Of a DNA stretch of 64,000 nt, positions 35,887 through 49,045 are shown one piece after another. Each line of letters opens with the position of its first letter. Position 1 is the first letter of the stretch. The notes under the pieces are model-generated. The model did not search any database, was not told the origin of the DNA, and saw only the letters and a list, made by a program, of their open reading frames with translations. The DNA comes from Puffinus mauretanicus (lineage: Eukaryota; Chordata; Aves; Procellariiformes; Procellariidae). A program made the translations under genes and the position numbers. The stretch is from positions 310,001-374,000 of the forward strand of contig JAJKFH010000205.1 of assembly GCA_023333565.1 (NCBI GenBank), written 5' to 3'.

Positions 35887-38019
35887 TCACCAGGAGACGA
35901 AAGAAGGGTGTCAAGCACCCACTTGGCATCGGCTCTGGCCACTCCACCCAAACCTTTCCAACCTCCCCAGATGTGCCCTTCAAAGAGAAATCTCTGCTGT
36001 GTCTTCTTTAAAATAGAGAAAATTTTAAATTGCTGGTTCTTGGCATTGCAACTCCTTTGTTTCGCTATGGTTTCATTCGATGACTTAAAATATAGACCTG
36101 AAAACTTTAGCCTATGTAGGCAAGAATACCTGTATGTGGAGGAAGGTGAGGCACCTAGATTTAATTTCACCAACCTAGGCAATGAGGGCCTTTCCTGCAG
36201 CTTCATAGACATTTCCTGGCTGTACATGCACACACACTCACAAACACATCCCAGAAACAGCACCAGAGGATGAGATCACACTGGAATTGCTTATGTGCAA
36301 CAAAAATCCAAACAAAAAATCAAGGTGTTTTGTTCTGGTTTTGTATGGGGAAGAAAAGGTCGGGATGCTGACTAACAGACTGTTTTAGGACAATACTGAT
36401 GCCATTATGAGTGGGTTTCACCCTCCCCTATTCTATTCTCTCTTTTCACCCACCTCCACCTAAATACAAAATAACCTGCAATCCAATTAGTGCTGAGTGA
36501 GTGTACGAAGCAATCACATTTAATAAACAGAGCTGGTAGGTTTTAAAAAATACAGTCTTGTCCATGACCTTTTCTTAATTTTGTTGGACGTAATCTGAAA
36601 TTCTGCTCTTTTTATTTACACTTGCAGTTTAATTAGAATCGGTTGTTTTACCGTAGCCTACCTGCTTGTAGGCATGTAAGGGGATGCACACACGCACGGT
36701 GCTTTTGCACAATTCCTCTGTTCTCCCCAGGAGCTGCCATCCTGAACTTCTTTCACACATGCCCTGGGCAGATTAATGATGACAGAGTCAGTGTGTGCGT
36801 GCGTGAATAACATGCCCTGGTAACAAATCAGGAACACAGAGAGGGATTTGTGTCTTTTAAATGGGTTTGGGACAGTAGCATGTCGCTGTTTTTTTTGCAG
36901 TTTAAGTTCTGATTTGCTCTTCTTCCACAGCCATCGCTTCATGTCATTGGAGGAGGTGCCATAGAAAGCTCTCTACTCACTGTACAAAGAGGAACGATCC
37001 CCTCTGAGCCCTCTTTTTAATTCTTTCAGAGTAGACAAAGCAGAAAAGACCTGACAGAAGCAGCATGAACAATAAGCTACGTTTTCCAGAATCGACGGTG
37101 AAAACAGGAAGTTTTTGGCTGGGGTGAGGGGTAGAGGAAGAAAGAAGGTGGCTTTGGAGAGAGGCCAGAGAGAGGATTTTGTCTGGAGTCTTTAAGAGAT
37201 GGAAAACAGAATTAAATACCAGCTCCTGACACACTGGTTCCAGTGGTTAAGTCCATCATGTCTGGGGAATCTTTGATTCTGCCATTTCTAGGAGGCACAA
37301 CCACATACGAAGTGCTAGATATGAGGACAGGTAGATCATGAAGAGCCCCAATGAGTACCCAAGTGCTTTGGTTGCTCCATACCCCCATCACCCCAGTACT
37401 GTGTGGGACTCATAATGTCCCCTGAGCTCACCTTACAGATCGGAAAAGGGGGGCGGAGGGAGAACGGTCAGTGGCACCGAGGAAGTGACTGGCAGTCTAC
37501 TAGACTTGCATCCATGTTTCCCACATTTGGGGAAAGCACTTGCCATTCAGGGAAGCTTGTAGGTGAAAATTTAGGATACCTCTGAGTGAATGATCCAACG
37601 AATTTTTTGTGGAGCACCAAGTAAGACCGATGCCCTAAATGTCCTGCTTGCTTTCCCACTTTCTTGAATAACAGTGTAGTTCCAGGTTATGCTGCTTTTG
37701 GTGGCAAAAGTAGCATAAGAAATTCTCACCTTCTGCTCATTCCCCCGTCTCTCAGGTTGCCTTTCCTTTCATCTGCCCAGGTTAAAAATAACTCCTCACC
37801 CACAAAAAAAACACCAGGCAGAGGTTGGCAAGACTTGCTGAAACTGGGTCCTCTACCAGAGGCCTGCAGGCTCCTCACCTCACATCGCCCTAGCGCCAGA
37901 CATCCCATATCGCCCAAAATGCACCTGAGGTGGCTTTGAAGTTTGCCTACAGCTGCCTGCCTGCAGCGCTGCCCTTGCTTTGGGTTTACGAGCGAGGGGA
38001 GCACGTGGAACCAAGTTCA

Positions 38020-38360
38020 AGAGTTGGCGGTTTCATTTGCATATGAGAGGCCAAAATAAGCAAATAAAAACTGCCACACAAAACGAACCAGAATTGGAAT
38101 TGGCTAAACACTTCCCCGTGAAATGGATTTTAGAAGTGACTCTTGAACTCTTCAGTGGAAAGACAGATTCATTTTCAATGGAGTTTGATCTTGCTCTTCA
38201 GCTTCATTTGTAAGACCAATTACAGAGCATTTTGTACAACAATTACGGGCATTAAAACCACTCTGTTCCATTTGATGAATTTTAATAGTAATTGAACAGA
38301 AGAACCCATCAACTGAAAGATTGTCCAATCAAGTATGCCCACACACTGAACTGTAATTTC
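38020..38360. promoter_or_regulatory. Enhancer-like element with octamer
   Basis: Contains a perfect ATTTGCAT octamer (38035-38042; POU-domain site) running into ATGAG, then AGACCAATTACAG, CAACAATTACGGG, TTTTAATAGTAATTGAAC and TTGTCCAATCAAG. No frame or repeat is recognisable. The mix of POU, homeodomain and SOX-like cores suggests a developmental enhancer. Confidence 0.28.
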
Positions 38361-40419
38361 CACTCCACAAATGTGTAATGCCATTTGAAACTACCAAAAT
38401 GTCCTCTCCTCACCAACACCCAAGCAGATTCTTGAGCATTTGTTCCAAAACAACTTTATTCCTTGAGGCTTTAAGTACACAGAAAACACATTGACCATGG
38501 TCCTGCAGTAATTCCTGCGTACAACTTTGTCCTGCACAGCTCCCTGGAGCTCATTCTTGGATGGGGCATTCGCAGAGTCCTGGTGGCCACAAGTGTTTGC
38601 CAGGAAGCACCCTACAAATCACGCTACAAATGCCCCTCTTTGTGAAGAAAAGCATTTTTGGAGGATGCCCGCCAAAGGCTTTGTAAGAGATTGTAAGAGC
38701 TGGGTGGCTGCTTTGTGTCATTGTAGGAAACGGAGTCCGTCACCTGGACTCTGGATCTGGTATTTATGTTTGAGTTCGGTTCAGCTTCTCCCCTTGCAAA
38801 GAAAGGATGTGCAGAATGGTGGGTTGAAGAAATATAGGCCTGAAACAGATAATTTGGTTGTGAAGACAGGCCCCTCACAGCCCCTGAAAAATAAATATTT
38901 GGGCTAGAAGAATCCAGATATATCCCTTTCACATGGTTGCCACAAGCCCTAAAGAGCCTATAACTTATGTTACGAGTCCAAAGGACACAAAAGCAATGCA
39001 GTACGACAGAGCAAAGAAGAGATCAAAGGTGTCACCAGTGTCCTGGGTCTCTGAAGAGTGCTAATGCATTTCTTAATCTTTGTCATGAACATTTTATTGT
39101 TATTTTTTTCCTACTAAACTTGCTCTTTCTGCCTGGGGTTGGCCTGTGCCATACTGAAAATTCCTCGGGGGAAGTTGTGTTCTTCATTGGATTTGCTGGA
39201 AATTAGAAGAACAAAAGAACTATTTTGATGAACTTGCTCTCAATGGGATTTCCAAGTTAGTTTAGGAAACCAAAAGAGATTGCTGTAGTTTAGATCAGTG
39301 GGAGATAAGTGTCCAACTGTCAGAGCCTTCCTTTGAAGTGGGTTTCCCCTTGCCAGTGGTTGCTGCAACTTTAAGTTCAATTTAAAGACAAAGATGAAGT
39401 CTTGGCCGTACTGAAGTCAATAAGACTTTTATCACTGACAACTCAGAGGCCAGGATTTCACCCAAGATGTTTGTTCAGGCACTAACTTTAGCATCTGTTG
39501 AGAGCCACATGAAATATTTATTTTGAAGAGTGAAACTGTATTGTTTTCTTGAATCTCATACTGAACACAAAAATGACCCTGTCTCACTTTTCTCTGAAAA
39601 GAGTATAGTTTCAGTTGAGAGATACCTTATCCCAGTGTGATCAAATTAGGAGTTACAATGTGTGATTTAAAAACAATTACTATGAATTTTCTTCATGGAA
39701 TATATGTAATTTTTTCCTGTTAGTTTTCATTTTGGGAACAGGGAAAAAATGAACAGTGGAGGGTTTCCTATAAATGGGAAGACCTATTTCCTCCCCAACT
39801 AACATTTCAATCCGTGGTTCCTTATATTTAAAAATATTTGAAAAATCGTGCCTTTGAAAGCCCAGGAATGCAGCTTCTACTGAAAGTACTGAAGGTTACA
39901 TATTTCTGTACATTGTGCAAGTCAATTTGTTAATGGCTGCAAAGTTCTACATAAAAAGCCAAGTAGTATTAAAAGATCTGCAGAGGACCTCAGTCTAGTA
40001 ACAAACCTATCCAAGCTTCTGAAATGTGGGCAAACACAAATCTGGCATAAATCAAAATTTTTCAAGGCTTCTTCCCCTCTTTCCTCCCAGATGGAGATGA
40101 GATCCAAACAAGTGAGATCTGGGGAGAGGAGAAAGGTGGTGGGCGCAGATAAATGGGGAGATACTTGCAGGGATTCGTTTGAAAAAAAGCACGCAAATAA
40201 AAGGCCAGAGAATTTCCCCCCCCCACACTCGTCTCTTGGTCCCCTCCCCCTTTCAAATATTGTTTCTTATTTGTTTCATTTTATGCATTTTAGCGCTTCA
40301 GTCACCGGCTGCTACGCTGGGTTTTTTCACCCTTCACACACCATTACATACTGCCTGCCTTTTTTTGACCACACTCTGTGTTGTAATAATAATAATAAAA
40401 AACTGGGCCTGATTTTAAT

Positions 40420-40600
40420 TTGTGTAATGTTTTTGTTAAAAAAAATAAAAACTCAACAGCCTAATTAGGAAACCCGTTAAATGGCTGCAATTCAAATATA
40501 ATTCTATTAAATTCTCCCTGTAAAGTTAATGTTACAGACTTTTTAACAGATGTTTTAATTAGACATTGTTATTAAAGGGAATACTGTAGAAATTAAAAGC
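40420..40600. promoter_or_regulatory. Enhancer-like AT-rich element
   Basis: Contains GCCTAATTAGG (a near-palindromic homeodomain site near 40461), ATATAATTCTATTAAATTC and GTTTTAATTAGAC. It follows a short (AAT)n run at about 40383-40398. No coding or repeat identity was found. Confidence 0.22.
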
Positions 40601-42152
40601 AGGCCCTAAATGTGTTAACAAAGACACTTTTCTTGCATGGCGTCGGTGGTGGCAGAAACATTAGCAAAGAGATTTTGGCAGCGGGTCATGAAAAAAAAAA
40701 AAGTGTTAAAGGAAACAAAATGCACGAAGAGATATGCATTACTCAGCTACTATGCGATAGGGGTTCATTTCACATCCTGCACCACCTCGGGCCATTGCCT
40801 GAGCTGGAAAGGAGGTGGGGAAGATGCTTCAGCACAACGCTAATGGTACCACGTGAGGAGCACTGTTACCAGCGCAGGCACTAATCGGGGAGAGTGATTT
40901 GGTTGCAAGACACTTGCAGCTTCAGGGATTTCCAAGGAAGCATCAGTGTTGCCAGGTTTTGAGGTTTCATCTGCTGCCTCCATGTTTTGGGTTGTTTTCT
41001 AACGACGACTCTTGAAATCAAGTAGCGGTGTAGGGATCACATTTTTGCGAGATGAGTTTGTTCTGAGCCCTTCTGACTGCAGAGGCCGGCTGGGAAATGC
41101 ACGTGGTGCAGGTCTGGGAATGAGAGAATAAAAAAACCCCACAACTGTATTTTTGGGGATGAAGGTTTAAGCAAACTGCATGATATTTTGGGCCCTGAAG
41201 AGACATTTTCTGAGATTTATAATACTAGGACCAAACTGCAGGTGAAAAAGGTGACAAACTGGTCAGGCTTCACAAGTCCTTTTCTGCTGGGGATTGTGAG
41301 GTGTGCAAGCCTGGCAGGTCTCCACTTCTGCTGTGCCAGGCCACCAAGAAGCGTGCCCAAGGCCAACAAGAGCAGTCCATTACTTCATCTGCTGCTGCAA
41401 GCCAATGTCGTTTCGAGGGACTGCTGCTCTAAGCTGGCCATCAGTTCTCCCTGCTGCCATTGCCTACTGATCAGAGCCCTTCCAGAGGGTGATTCAAAGC
41501 AGAAATCAGTAGACTTGATCAGCAAGGGAGCATAGACAAAATGTAGACAGTTGCATGCCTTGTGAATACTTCTATTAGTCTAGAGATAATGGGTTTGGAT
41601 CATCATCACAGGAAAAAGGGAGGGCATATGGTCCTCAGGAGGCTGCTTGACTTGATGTCTCTGTTCCAAAGCAGGATCAGCTCTACCTAAAACATCTTAA
41701 TTAACATGCACCAAACCAGCTCTCTTATATCACTTCACCTACAGACTATTTCTGATGTATTTATCTAGTTAATGCTAGATCTTAGCTCCTTTTTCTGTAG
41801 GCACCTCCCACTCTTCATCTTCACAGCTCTTGAAGGAGTCAAGGAGAGTTGTTGACACTGGAGGAGATATAATTTTTGCAAAGTTTTTCACAGGGACTTT
41901 GCTTTTGTTCTTCCTTGTTTATTCACATGGGAATATAAACTGCATTTCTCTTTAAGAATCCATTTTATCTCAATGCAGTGGAAAATTATACATCCCAGGG
42001 TTCAGTTTCTTGCAAAAGGTCAGCTTTGTGCTGCCCAGCACCTATGAAATGGTAAGAGGGTTAAACCTGGGCTCTTCTGATCAGTTTGGTGACTAATGCA
42101 AGGAACAAGTGATGGGCAATGCTGACATACAAGTCTACAATGCCATCAAGGG

Positions 42153-42195
42153 CTTTAGGGCATCATAGCCCTAAAGGCAGACCTTGGCTATGATG
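42153..42195. repeat. Two overlapping, mutually exclusive hairpins
   Basis: CTTTAGGGC (42153-42161) pairs perfectly with GCCCTAAAG (42168-42176) over a 6-base loop. CATCATAGCC (42161-42170) pairs perfectly with GGCTATGATG (42186-42195) over a 15-base loop. The GCC at 42168-42170 belongs to both stems, so only one can form fully at a time. Both were read directly from the sequence; biological meaning is unknown. Confidence 0.6.
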
Positions 42196-43340
42196 TCACC
42201 ACCAGCCCAAGGTGGCTCTTTAGGGTTTTTAGAAGGATAAACTTCTTACTAGCTGAATAGATGGATCTGACATTTTAAGGCCTTTTTTCCCCCCAGCCCC
42301 TTTCCCTTGTTTCTGATAGATGATGCTGGCATTGCATCTATGGGTTAGAAAATGATAGCTGTTCCTATCAGCAATAGATGTGCTCTTCGGAGCACATGGT
42401 AGGTGAGAAGGGAAAGCTGCTGAAGTATTGTGAGGTTGGCCAAGAAGAGAGAAAAGCACCAGAGGAGAAATCTCTGAGAACTGCAGAACAGGTTAATGCT
42501 GATCTGGTAATTAGCATTAGACAGTGGGGTGGGGATGCAGACAGGTAGATGAGCTGGCGTGAGATAGGATAAACAATTCAAAGCGATCTAAAAACCATCT
42601 GATTTCTTCTCTCAATGAGAAGAACGACTTCCTCCTAAAACACTGGAGAAAATCTGATAATCACAGCTCTGAACATTTTATCCCTGTCATTGAAACCTCT
42701 GTTATTACCCACTCTGGGAAGAAGAATAAGAGCCTACGCCTGGAAAATGATGTTAAAATGATGTTATCATTGATATTAGCGAAAAGTGTCAACTCTTGTT
42801 CCTCCTTCTATCCACAGATTTCATTCTTTCAGCCACATCTACCTATTTATAGACTGGAGACAGGCCAGACCCAGAGCAGGACTTCCTCAGAGCTCGGAGG
42901 TGTTTGAACCTGGCTGGTGATACCCATCAGTGACTCCTGCAAGCGTCTCTGTGAGCATCTGCACAGCTGGGGTTTTGCACACTCTCGCTCTCAGATGTTT
43001 TCAAGCTTTGTTTACAATTTATTCTTCTTTGTTAGCCCTTCCCTTTAGAGGCCTTTAGCTTAAAAGCAGTGCAGCAACCAAATTAATGCAGGTATTCAAA
43101 TTTTAATGACCATCTGAGTCAAGCAAACTGGAAAATCATTCCTGCGCAGCCATAAGGGTAAAAGAGAGAGGGGCAAAACCCCACCAACAGAGACAACTGG
43201 CTAATTAACTGATGTGAAACCAATGTAAAAAAACAGAACCTAGAAAACAAATGAAAACCTGTACAGCAATTACTTCCAAAAAGGTAATGTTTTCCCAATT
43301 AAAGCCATTGTGAGAACTTTAGTTAATTATGTAGGTTTTC

Positions 43341-43394
43341 TTCTCTCTCTCTCTCCACCCCGCCCCCCCGCCTTTCTCTCTCTCTCTCTCTTTT
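43341..43394. repeat. Polypyrimidine CT/C/CT tract
   Basis: A (CT)n run (43342-43354), a C-rich centre (CCCCGCCCCCCCGCC) and a second (CT)n run (43375-43391) form an almost uninterrupted, roughly mirror-symmetric pyrimidine strand. Such tracts can form triplex (H-DNA) and are often variable in length. Confidence 0.8.
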
Positions 43395-44839
43395 ATTAAA
43401 GTCCATCAGGGCTTGTGATGTGTGGGAAAAGTGCTAACATTTGCAAATTGCTGGTTTATGATAAATGAATTGTGGAAACTCAGCCCCTTGGTTGGGGCCC
43501 GGCTAGATTGCAAAGCACCAGCATCTCCGGCTGCTGCAGCCCTGACCCTGACTTTACACCCATTGATCACAACTGGTGCATAGCCATGACCACCAAATGC
43601 ATACACTGTAGCTGGGGGACTTGCTTTTCCCATAGTATTTCATCATCGTTCCACATCGCGAGCGCCATAGTAACCTTTGGCATGCCGTCCTGTAAGACTA
43701 ATACCTGCAGGAGATTTCCTCTTGCCCCAGTAATCACTGCTTCAACTGCTCCATCTTTAAAAAACCCTGAGTCATTAACCCAGCTTTGATTTTCAAAAAA
43801 TACCCATTGATATCAACAACGCCAGGAAGGGAAGGAAGGGCTGAGCATGTTGGAAAATCAAGCCCTAAATAATTCTAACATCTTTCCAGCTATAATTTTC
43901 TCTGGCTTTCCCTAACGCTTTCATTTTAGACAGAAATTTACAGCATCTTTTCTGGATGTTAATCCCAGCGGTCCTCAAGGATGTAGCAAGAAAGAGAGAA
44001 AAGTACATTTAAAGATATCACGGGAGTGACACGTGTGCTCCTACAATTGCTCTTCGTTATCGCTGCATGCTTGGAGTGCAGGAGCGCTCCAACAGCTCAA
44101 AGCATAGTCATGCTCGGGATTGCACAACTAGGTAAGGGAAACCCTCTGCCCCACGTGAGGAGGTGGGCAAAGTCAGGCAGGGAAGCGGGAGACACATTGA
44201 AGCCTCGTGCCGAGCAAGGCTGGTAAAGCGCAGGAGGTGCTGGTGGCTACCTGGGCTGGTGCTGGCAAATGGGACCTTATCTCCATGCAATGTTGCAGAG
44301 TGAGTTTTGTGTTGGCTTTACGGGCTATTTATGGTTTCAGGGAAAACATAACGCAGAGCTCGGCAACTGCACGTCAGCTGAGATTCCCGCACAGGGAAAT
44401 TGTTTCCATTCACACTTCTGAGTCTTCAGGCAGGTCCTGATCCTGCTTTAAACAATTCCCAAAAGTCAAGTGCATTTTTCAGACTGGCACATGGATGTGT
44501 TATTTTCTCTGCAGAGTCTGACAGATAACGCTGAGCATATGTAAGAAAGTGCACACGCGTGTGTGTCAACTCATACACGCACATGCACACACAGAGAGAA
44601 AGGGGAGAGGCCCTCAGACGTAGTATCAGATGTGAAACCCACCATCCATGAAAGAGTCTGGGTAAGAGATCACAGTGTCCCAAAGAGACACAGAGTAATG
44701 AAGTTATGGAGAGCTGGGAAATGTTGGTTTTACTTTATTATAGTGTATTGAAGAGAGCTTGTGAGCTAGTGCTCTAAGGGTTGTATTCAATAAAAAAATA
44801 ATACCTCTGGTTCCCTCACATGGCCACTGAAGTACCAAA

Positions 44840-44905
44840 AAATCAATTTTAGTCATTGAATTGGGCCCTAAGGTGCAGCAAAATGGGTAAGATTCACAAA
44901 GCGCA
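44840..44905. repeat. Possible ancient amniote repeat remnant
   Basis: TAGTCATTGAATTGGGCCCTAAGG resembles text of an old reptile/bird interspersed repeat ('gtcaatgggagttgggc...ctaaggtgc'). I cannot name the family with certainty and the match is short. Confidence 0.25.
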
Positions 44906-46139
44906 GTAAGGAAAGATGTACAGTCTCTGGCTGAGGAACATTTCTCCATTTCACTTCTAGTTTTGATCCACGCAGCTGCAGGACTGATGGAGCAACCCCC
45001 AGCTGCCCCAGAGGTTGCCCATGGACCCTGCTGACCCCCCCCCAGCCTCGTGGGGAAAGCCTTCTGCCTTCTCCCTTGTGCTAAAACTCACTCAAAACTG
45101 ATGAATCTGGTGCAAACCCACCAGTGTGCGTGCAACGGGCGAGCCGTGATGCTGTGGCTGTACTTGAGGAGGCTGCAAAGGCAGATCGGCACAAGCACCG
45201 GTGGTAACACCAGTGGTTTTAGCTCAGTTTGGGGAGGTAACACCTTAAACCCATCTTTGACCAGCACGGAAACAGAGGTGTGGAGTCAGACGCATCCACA
45301 GAGAGACCATCCCTGTACGCTTCAGATGTGAATAATGTGAGGGGATTGGAAACTGGTTTCGAAATCAAATTTGAACAGAAAGGTGAAAAGTGTCTTGAAG
45401 AGAGAAAGGTTGGCAAACGCCTGCCAGAACTGGCTGGCATTTTCCAGGCAGCTCGGTCGTGAATTCTGTGCCTGTGTCAGTTCTCTCTTGTCTTTATTAG
45501 TGCTCTGAAGCATAGTGTCTGAAGCAAAGTTATTGAATTTTCATTAAACCCTTCCTACATGCAAAGGCTTTTTCTACTTTAATGTTCAAAAAAGTCCAAG
45601 TCGCAGCCACCGTCTCTCGCATGTGCCCATATCTTTTCTCATTATAGGCTAAGGTCCAAAACCAATACGAATTAAATAAATATCCCACTGAGAGCTGCAC
45701 TTTTGAAAATGGCCTTATTGCAGTGCAGATGTGCGCTATCTAAAACCAGCTTAAACATTTTATTTTTTTATACATGTATTTAAATTAAGAAAATAAAATA
45801 AAACCTAAATATTATCCTGGAAGGAAGTGTATGCACTGGTGGATGTTTGATTTTCATTTTTCTCCCAGCATGCTCTGTCCTTTCATCCTATAATGGTTCT
45901 TCTCTATTAATCCTTCTCAAAACCCACAGGTAGAGATGCTTATTGATAGAAGGCCAATGTGTATCTCAGTTTACAAAGGCATATTAAAGGATACAAGTAA
46001 CATATTTCTCTTGATGTCTTCTTATTAATGCAATTCCACTCAGAACATTTTGGCATAAGAGGCATTGCCAGATGGAAGATAAAACTTCACTTTTAGGAGT
46101 ATTTTAAGGAAGAAAACATTTGGTTTGCATCAGTTCTAA

Positions 46140-46345
46140 ACGAATAATATTTATTGCCCTAATGATTTGTGTTTTATAAGCAGGATAACAAAAAACACTG
46201 TCAATTACTTACAATTTTAACAAGGTTTTTAAAAAAAAGGTCTGATAACATCAAGTCATTTAAAATGATCAAGTGCTTTTAAAGCTAAACTGTAATAACC
46301 CAAAGCGATGGGTTGTTTACATAATAAAAATAAATAAACACTGAC
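46140..46345. promoter_or_regulatory. Enhancer-like AT-rich element
   Basis: Includes GCCCTAATGATTTG, CTGTCAATTACTTACAATTTTAAC, GTCATTTAAAATGATC and TTTACATAATAAAAATAAATAAAC (forkhead-like). It is unique, AT-rich and without frames. Regulatory status is inferred from look only. Confidence 0.2.
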
Positions 46346-48984
46346 CACAGCTTGGCTGTATTTAAAGATTCTGTCATTTGTTACCACAAATCGGAGCTCA
46401 CAGCATGCTTTGGGGAACCCAGTGTGTTACAATTACACAGACATCAAACAGCCGCGTTCGGGGCCCAGCGCACACCGTGGTGGAGGGATGGGGAGTTTCA
46501 GGGCTGCTCCTGCGTGGGTTTGGGGAGAAGTGTAGTAAATTCTGCAAGTCTTATTTTCCCAGGACATCAGCAGGTCTCCTGAGGTTGGTAAAGGTGATTC
46601 TGTGCTTGCAAAGGATGATCTTCCTCTGATCTTTACCCATCAATAATTTGATTATGTTCATCTCTCTCCTTTATTGAAGATAATAGAATTCCATATTTTT
46701 TCTTATTTTGCTCGTTTGCCTCATGCTGCTGATTATTTTTCTATTTAACGTCTTTGCAGGCATTAGGTCTGCAAAAAATGTTCAGTGGATCCAAAGGTGT
46801 GGCCTTTCTCCTGCAACAGAGCCGCCTTCACCCCAAGTCCAGGACCTGCTTGGAGCCCAGGGCTCCCAGAGGCATGACCTCCCCTGCCCAGCGCCAGGCT
46901 CACCTCGCTTTGATTTGAGCAAAATGGCATGCGCTTTTCAACGCTAGACCTCTCCTGGAACAACACACAGTGGAAATATTCTAAATATTAAGGCCAAGGA
47001 AATAAAAATGTTATTAACCTTTCAAAGGAAGGGGAAGGAGAAATAAATGAAGCTGATTTCAGATTAGCTCCTCCTTTAGCATCTCAGCATGTCAGTCTTT
47101 GGCTGATGCCTGGGAGGATTTGAAGTCAAGCTCTTCAGAGCCGATGCCAGAGTGACTGTGACCTGTCCTCTGTCACACAGGACCTGCTCAAGGGTTTGCA
47201 GTGACACCAGTGACAGCAGCACTGGGCAGGACTTCATTCCTGAGACCGGTTCTGCACTGCAAAGAGTGGGTCCAGATTGCCAAGAGATCTTGGAAGGAGA
47301 AGCGGTTGCATTATTTTTCTTTCTCCTTTTTTCTCATATAACTTGAGTCCTCTCCAGCCCTTTGCAATCACACCCATTACCAGTAATAACCAGATTTACA
47401 AATCTTTAGTACTTGGGACACTGCTGAGGATGGTGAAAACCATCCCTGTGAGGGTCTCTGCATGCTTTGAAATATCTTGAGAGAGCTGCTTTGATTCGGA
47501 GTTAGAGCAAGACTTTGATAAGATAACAAGGAAAAACAATCTCTTTGTCTGGCCTGTGATGATAGAAGTACTTGCAATCATGTTCACATCGATGACAATT
47601 CCTTGACATTTGTAGCCCAGCTTTGTGGAATCAACACGTCAAAGGACCGACCTCTCCTGTCTCGGTGCGATCATGCCAGCAGACGGGATGAGGAGGTTCC
47701 AAAGCTCGGAGTATTTTACACGTAAGCATGAAAAATAATTTTCATGCTCCTCAGGTAAAATTTCAGAGGTGTAGTTAGTTCTGCTGGCAGTTTTCTCTGT
47801 CTGGCCAAGCAGATGGACATGGTTTTCCGTTGTGATGACTGCTTTTTCCCGTTCTCTTCTGATCAAGCACCAAGGACTAGATGACGTTTCCCATTTTGGA
47901 GACTCGGAGGTAAAGCAAAAGGAGTCCTTGAACACTGGCTGTGCTAAGGTTCTCTTGAAATAACATCAGTTTTACTCTGACATATTCCATGGGACTTAAT
48001 ATTGATTTTCAAATAATCTGGAATGCTGTTTTTATAAACAATTATTGGCAAGGGGAGGCGTTGTTTTTGGACGCTCTTGTATGTACAGTAAGGCTTTATT
48101 TCTTCTTGTTTTGAAGTGCGGCACGTCTTTTAAAAAATGCTGTTCAGGAAACATCTGCTGTCAATTAAGGATTAACACATTAAGGCATATTAAAGTGCAC
48201 TCTTATTAGTGTTTCAGCAATAAAAAGAAAGGTTTTCTATTTGATTCATATGTTCTTTAACACATCTGCCAGCCATCTGAAACTTGCAAAGGTTCCTCAG
48301 TAAAAACATCTTCATAACCTTGTAAAAACTTAGTAATACATAGCACTCTGTTTAAAAAAACAAAAAATCCCTTTATGCGCTGAGTTCAGGTAATTCTCAA
48401 AGAGGTTATTGGGCCAACGTTGATAGTTTTAGGTAAGGACAGTGACTGCAGATGCTCTGTCCAGTCAGTCCCATTGAACCCTCTAAGGAGAGCTGATTAG
48501 AAAAGGAAACTTCCATTTTTATGAAAACAGAAAAGCAGAAAACTCTTCCAGAGAAAAATCACACTTTTCACCAAAAAAGAATATAATAAAGCATTTGGGT
48601 CGGGGAAAAAGTGTTTGATTTGGAAAGGGGTTGTTGTGTATTTGGCAAACAGTAGTTTCTATGCAGTAAACTGCCCTGCTCTGTTCAGACTATATTGCCC
48701 ACGACACACTTGTTGTTTAGCAAAGTTGTTGCGTCATGTGAGACCTTGGTCAGTTGTATAACAGATATATAGGTCACAAGGGATCATCCTTACTTAAACT
48801 GCTGCGATTTCCGAGTGTAAACTATCCCAAGCTCCAGAAAGGTGCACGAGACTTGAAAGCTGAAGCTACTTAGTAAAAATGTTTGAAAGTAATAATCCAT
48901 CACCCAGAAACTATTTTTTTACCAGGAGAACCATGCAGATGACTCAGTTACCTGTGAGCACAGGTGAACATGGAACTAGATACT

Positions 48985-49045
48985 GGAGTTTAGGCATCCC
49001 ACTCTCTCTGAATCAGCTTACTGTAAAATGAGGATGATAAGGTGG
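48985..49045 (+). repeat. Possible MIR-like tail
   Basis: CTGTAAAATGAGGATGATAA near 49021 matches the signature end of MIR-type SINEs ('tctgtaaaatggggataata'). The sequence before it is too diverged to follow. Confidence 0.35.

Noticed and set aside
43406..43789. Opposite-strand open frames around 43.4-43.8 kb
   Set aside because: Each reading showed stops shortly outside and no known domain. The text also resembles nothing I can name as a gene copy.
47396..47935. Two consecutive minus-strand frames (98 and 63 codons) with protein-like text
   Set aside because: A brief resemblance of the joining segment to known secreted proteins did not hold up when extended. The frames do not connect, and splice signals at their edges are poor.
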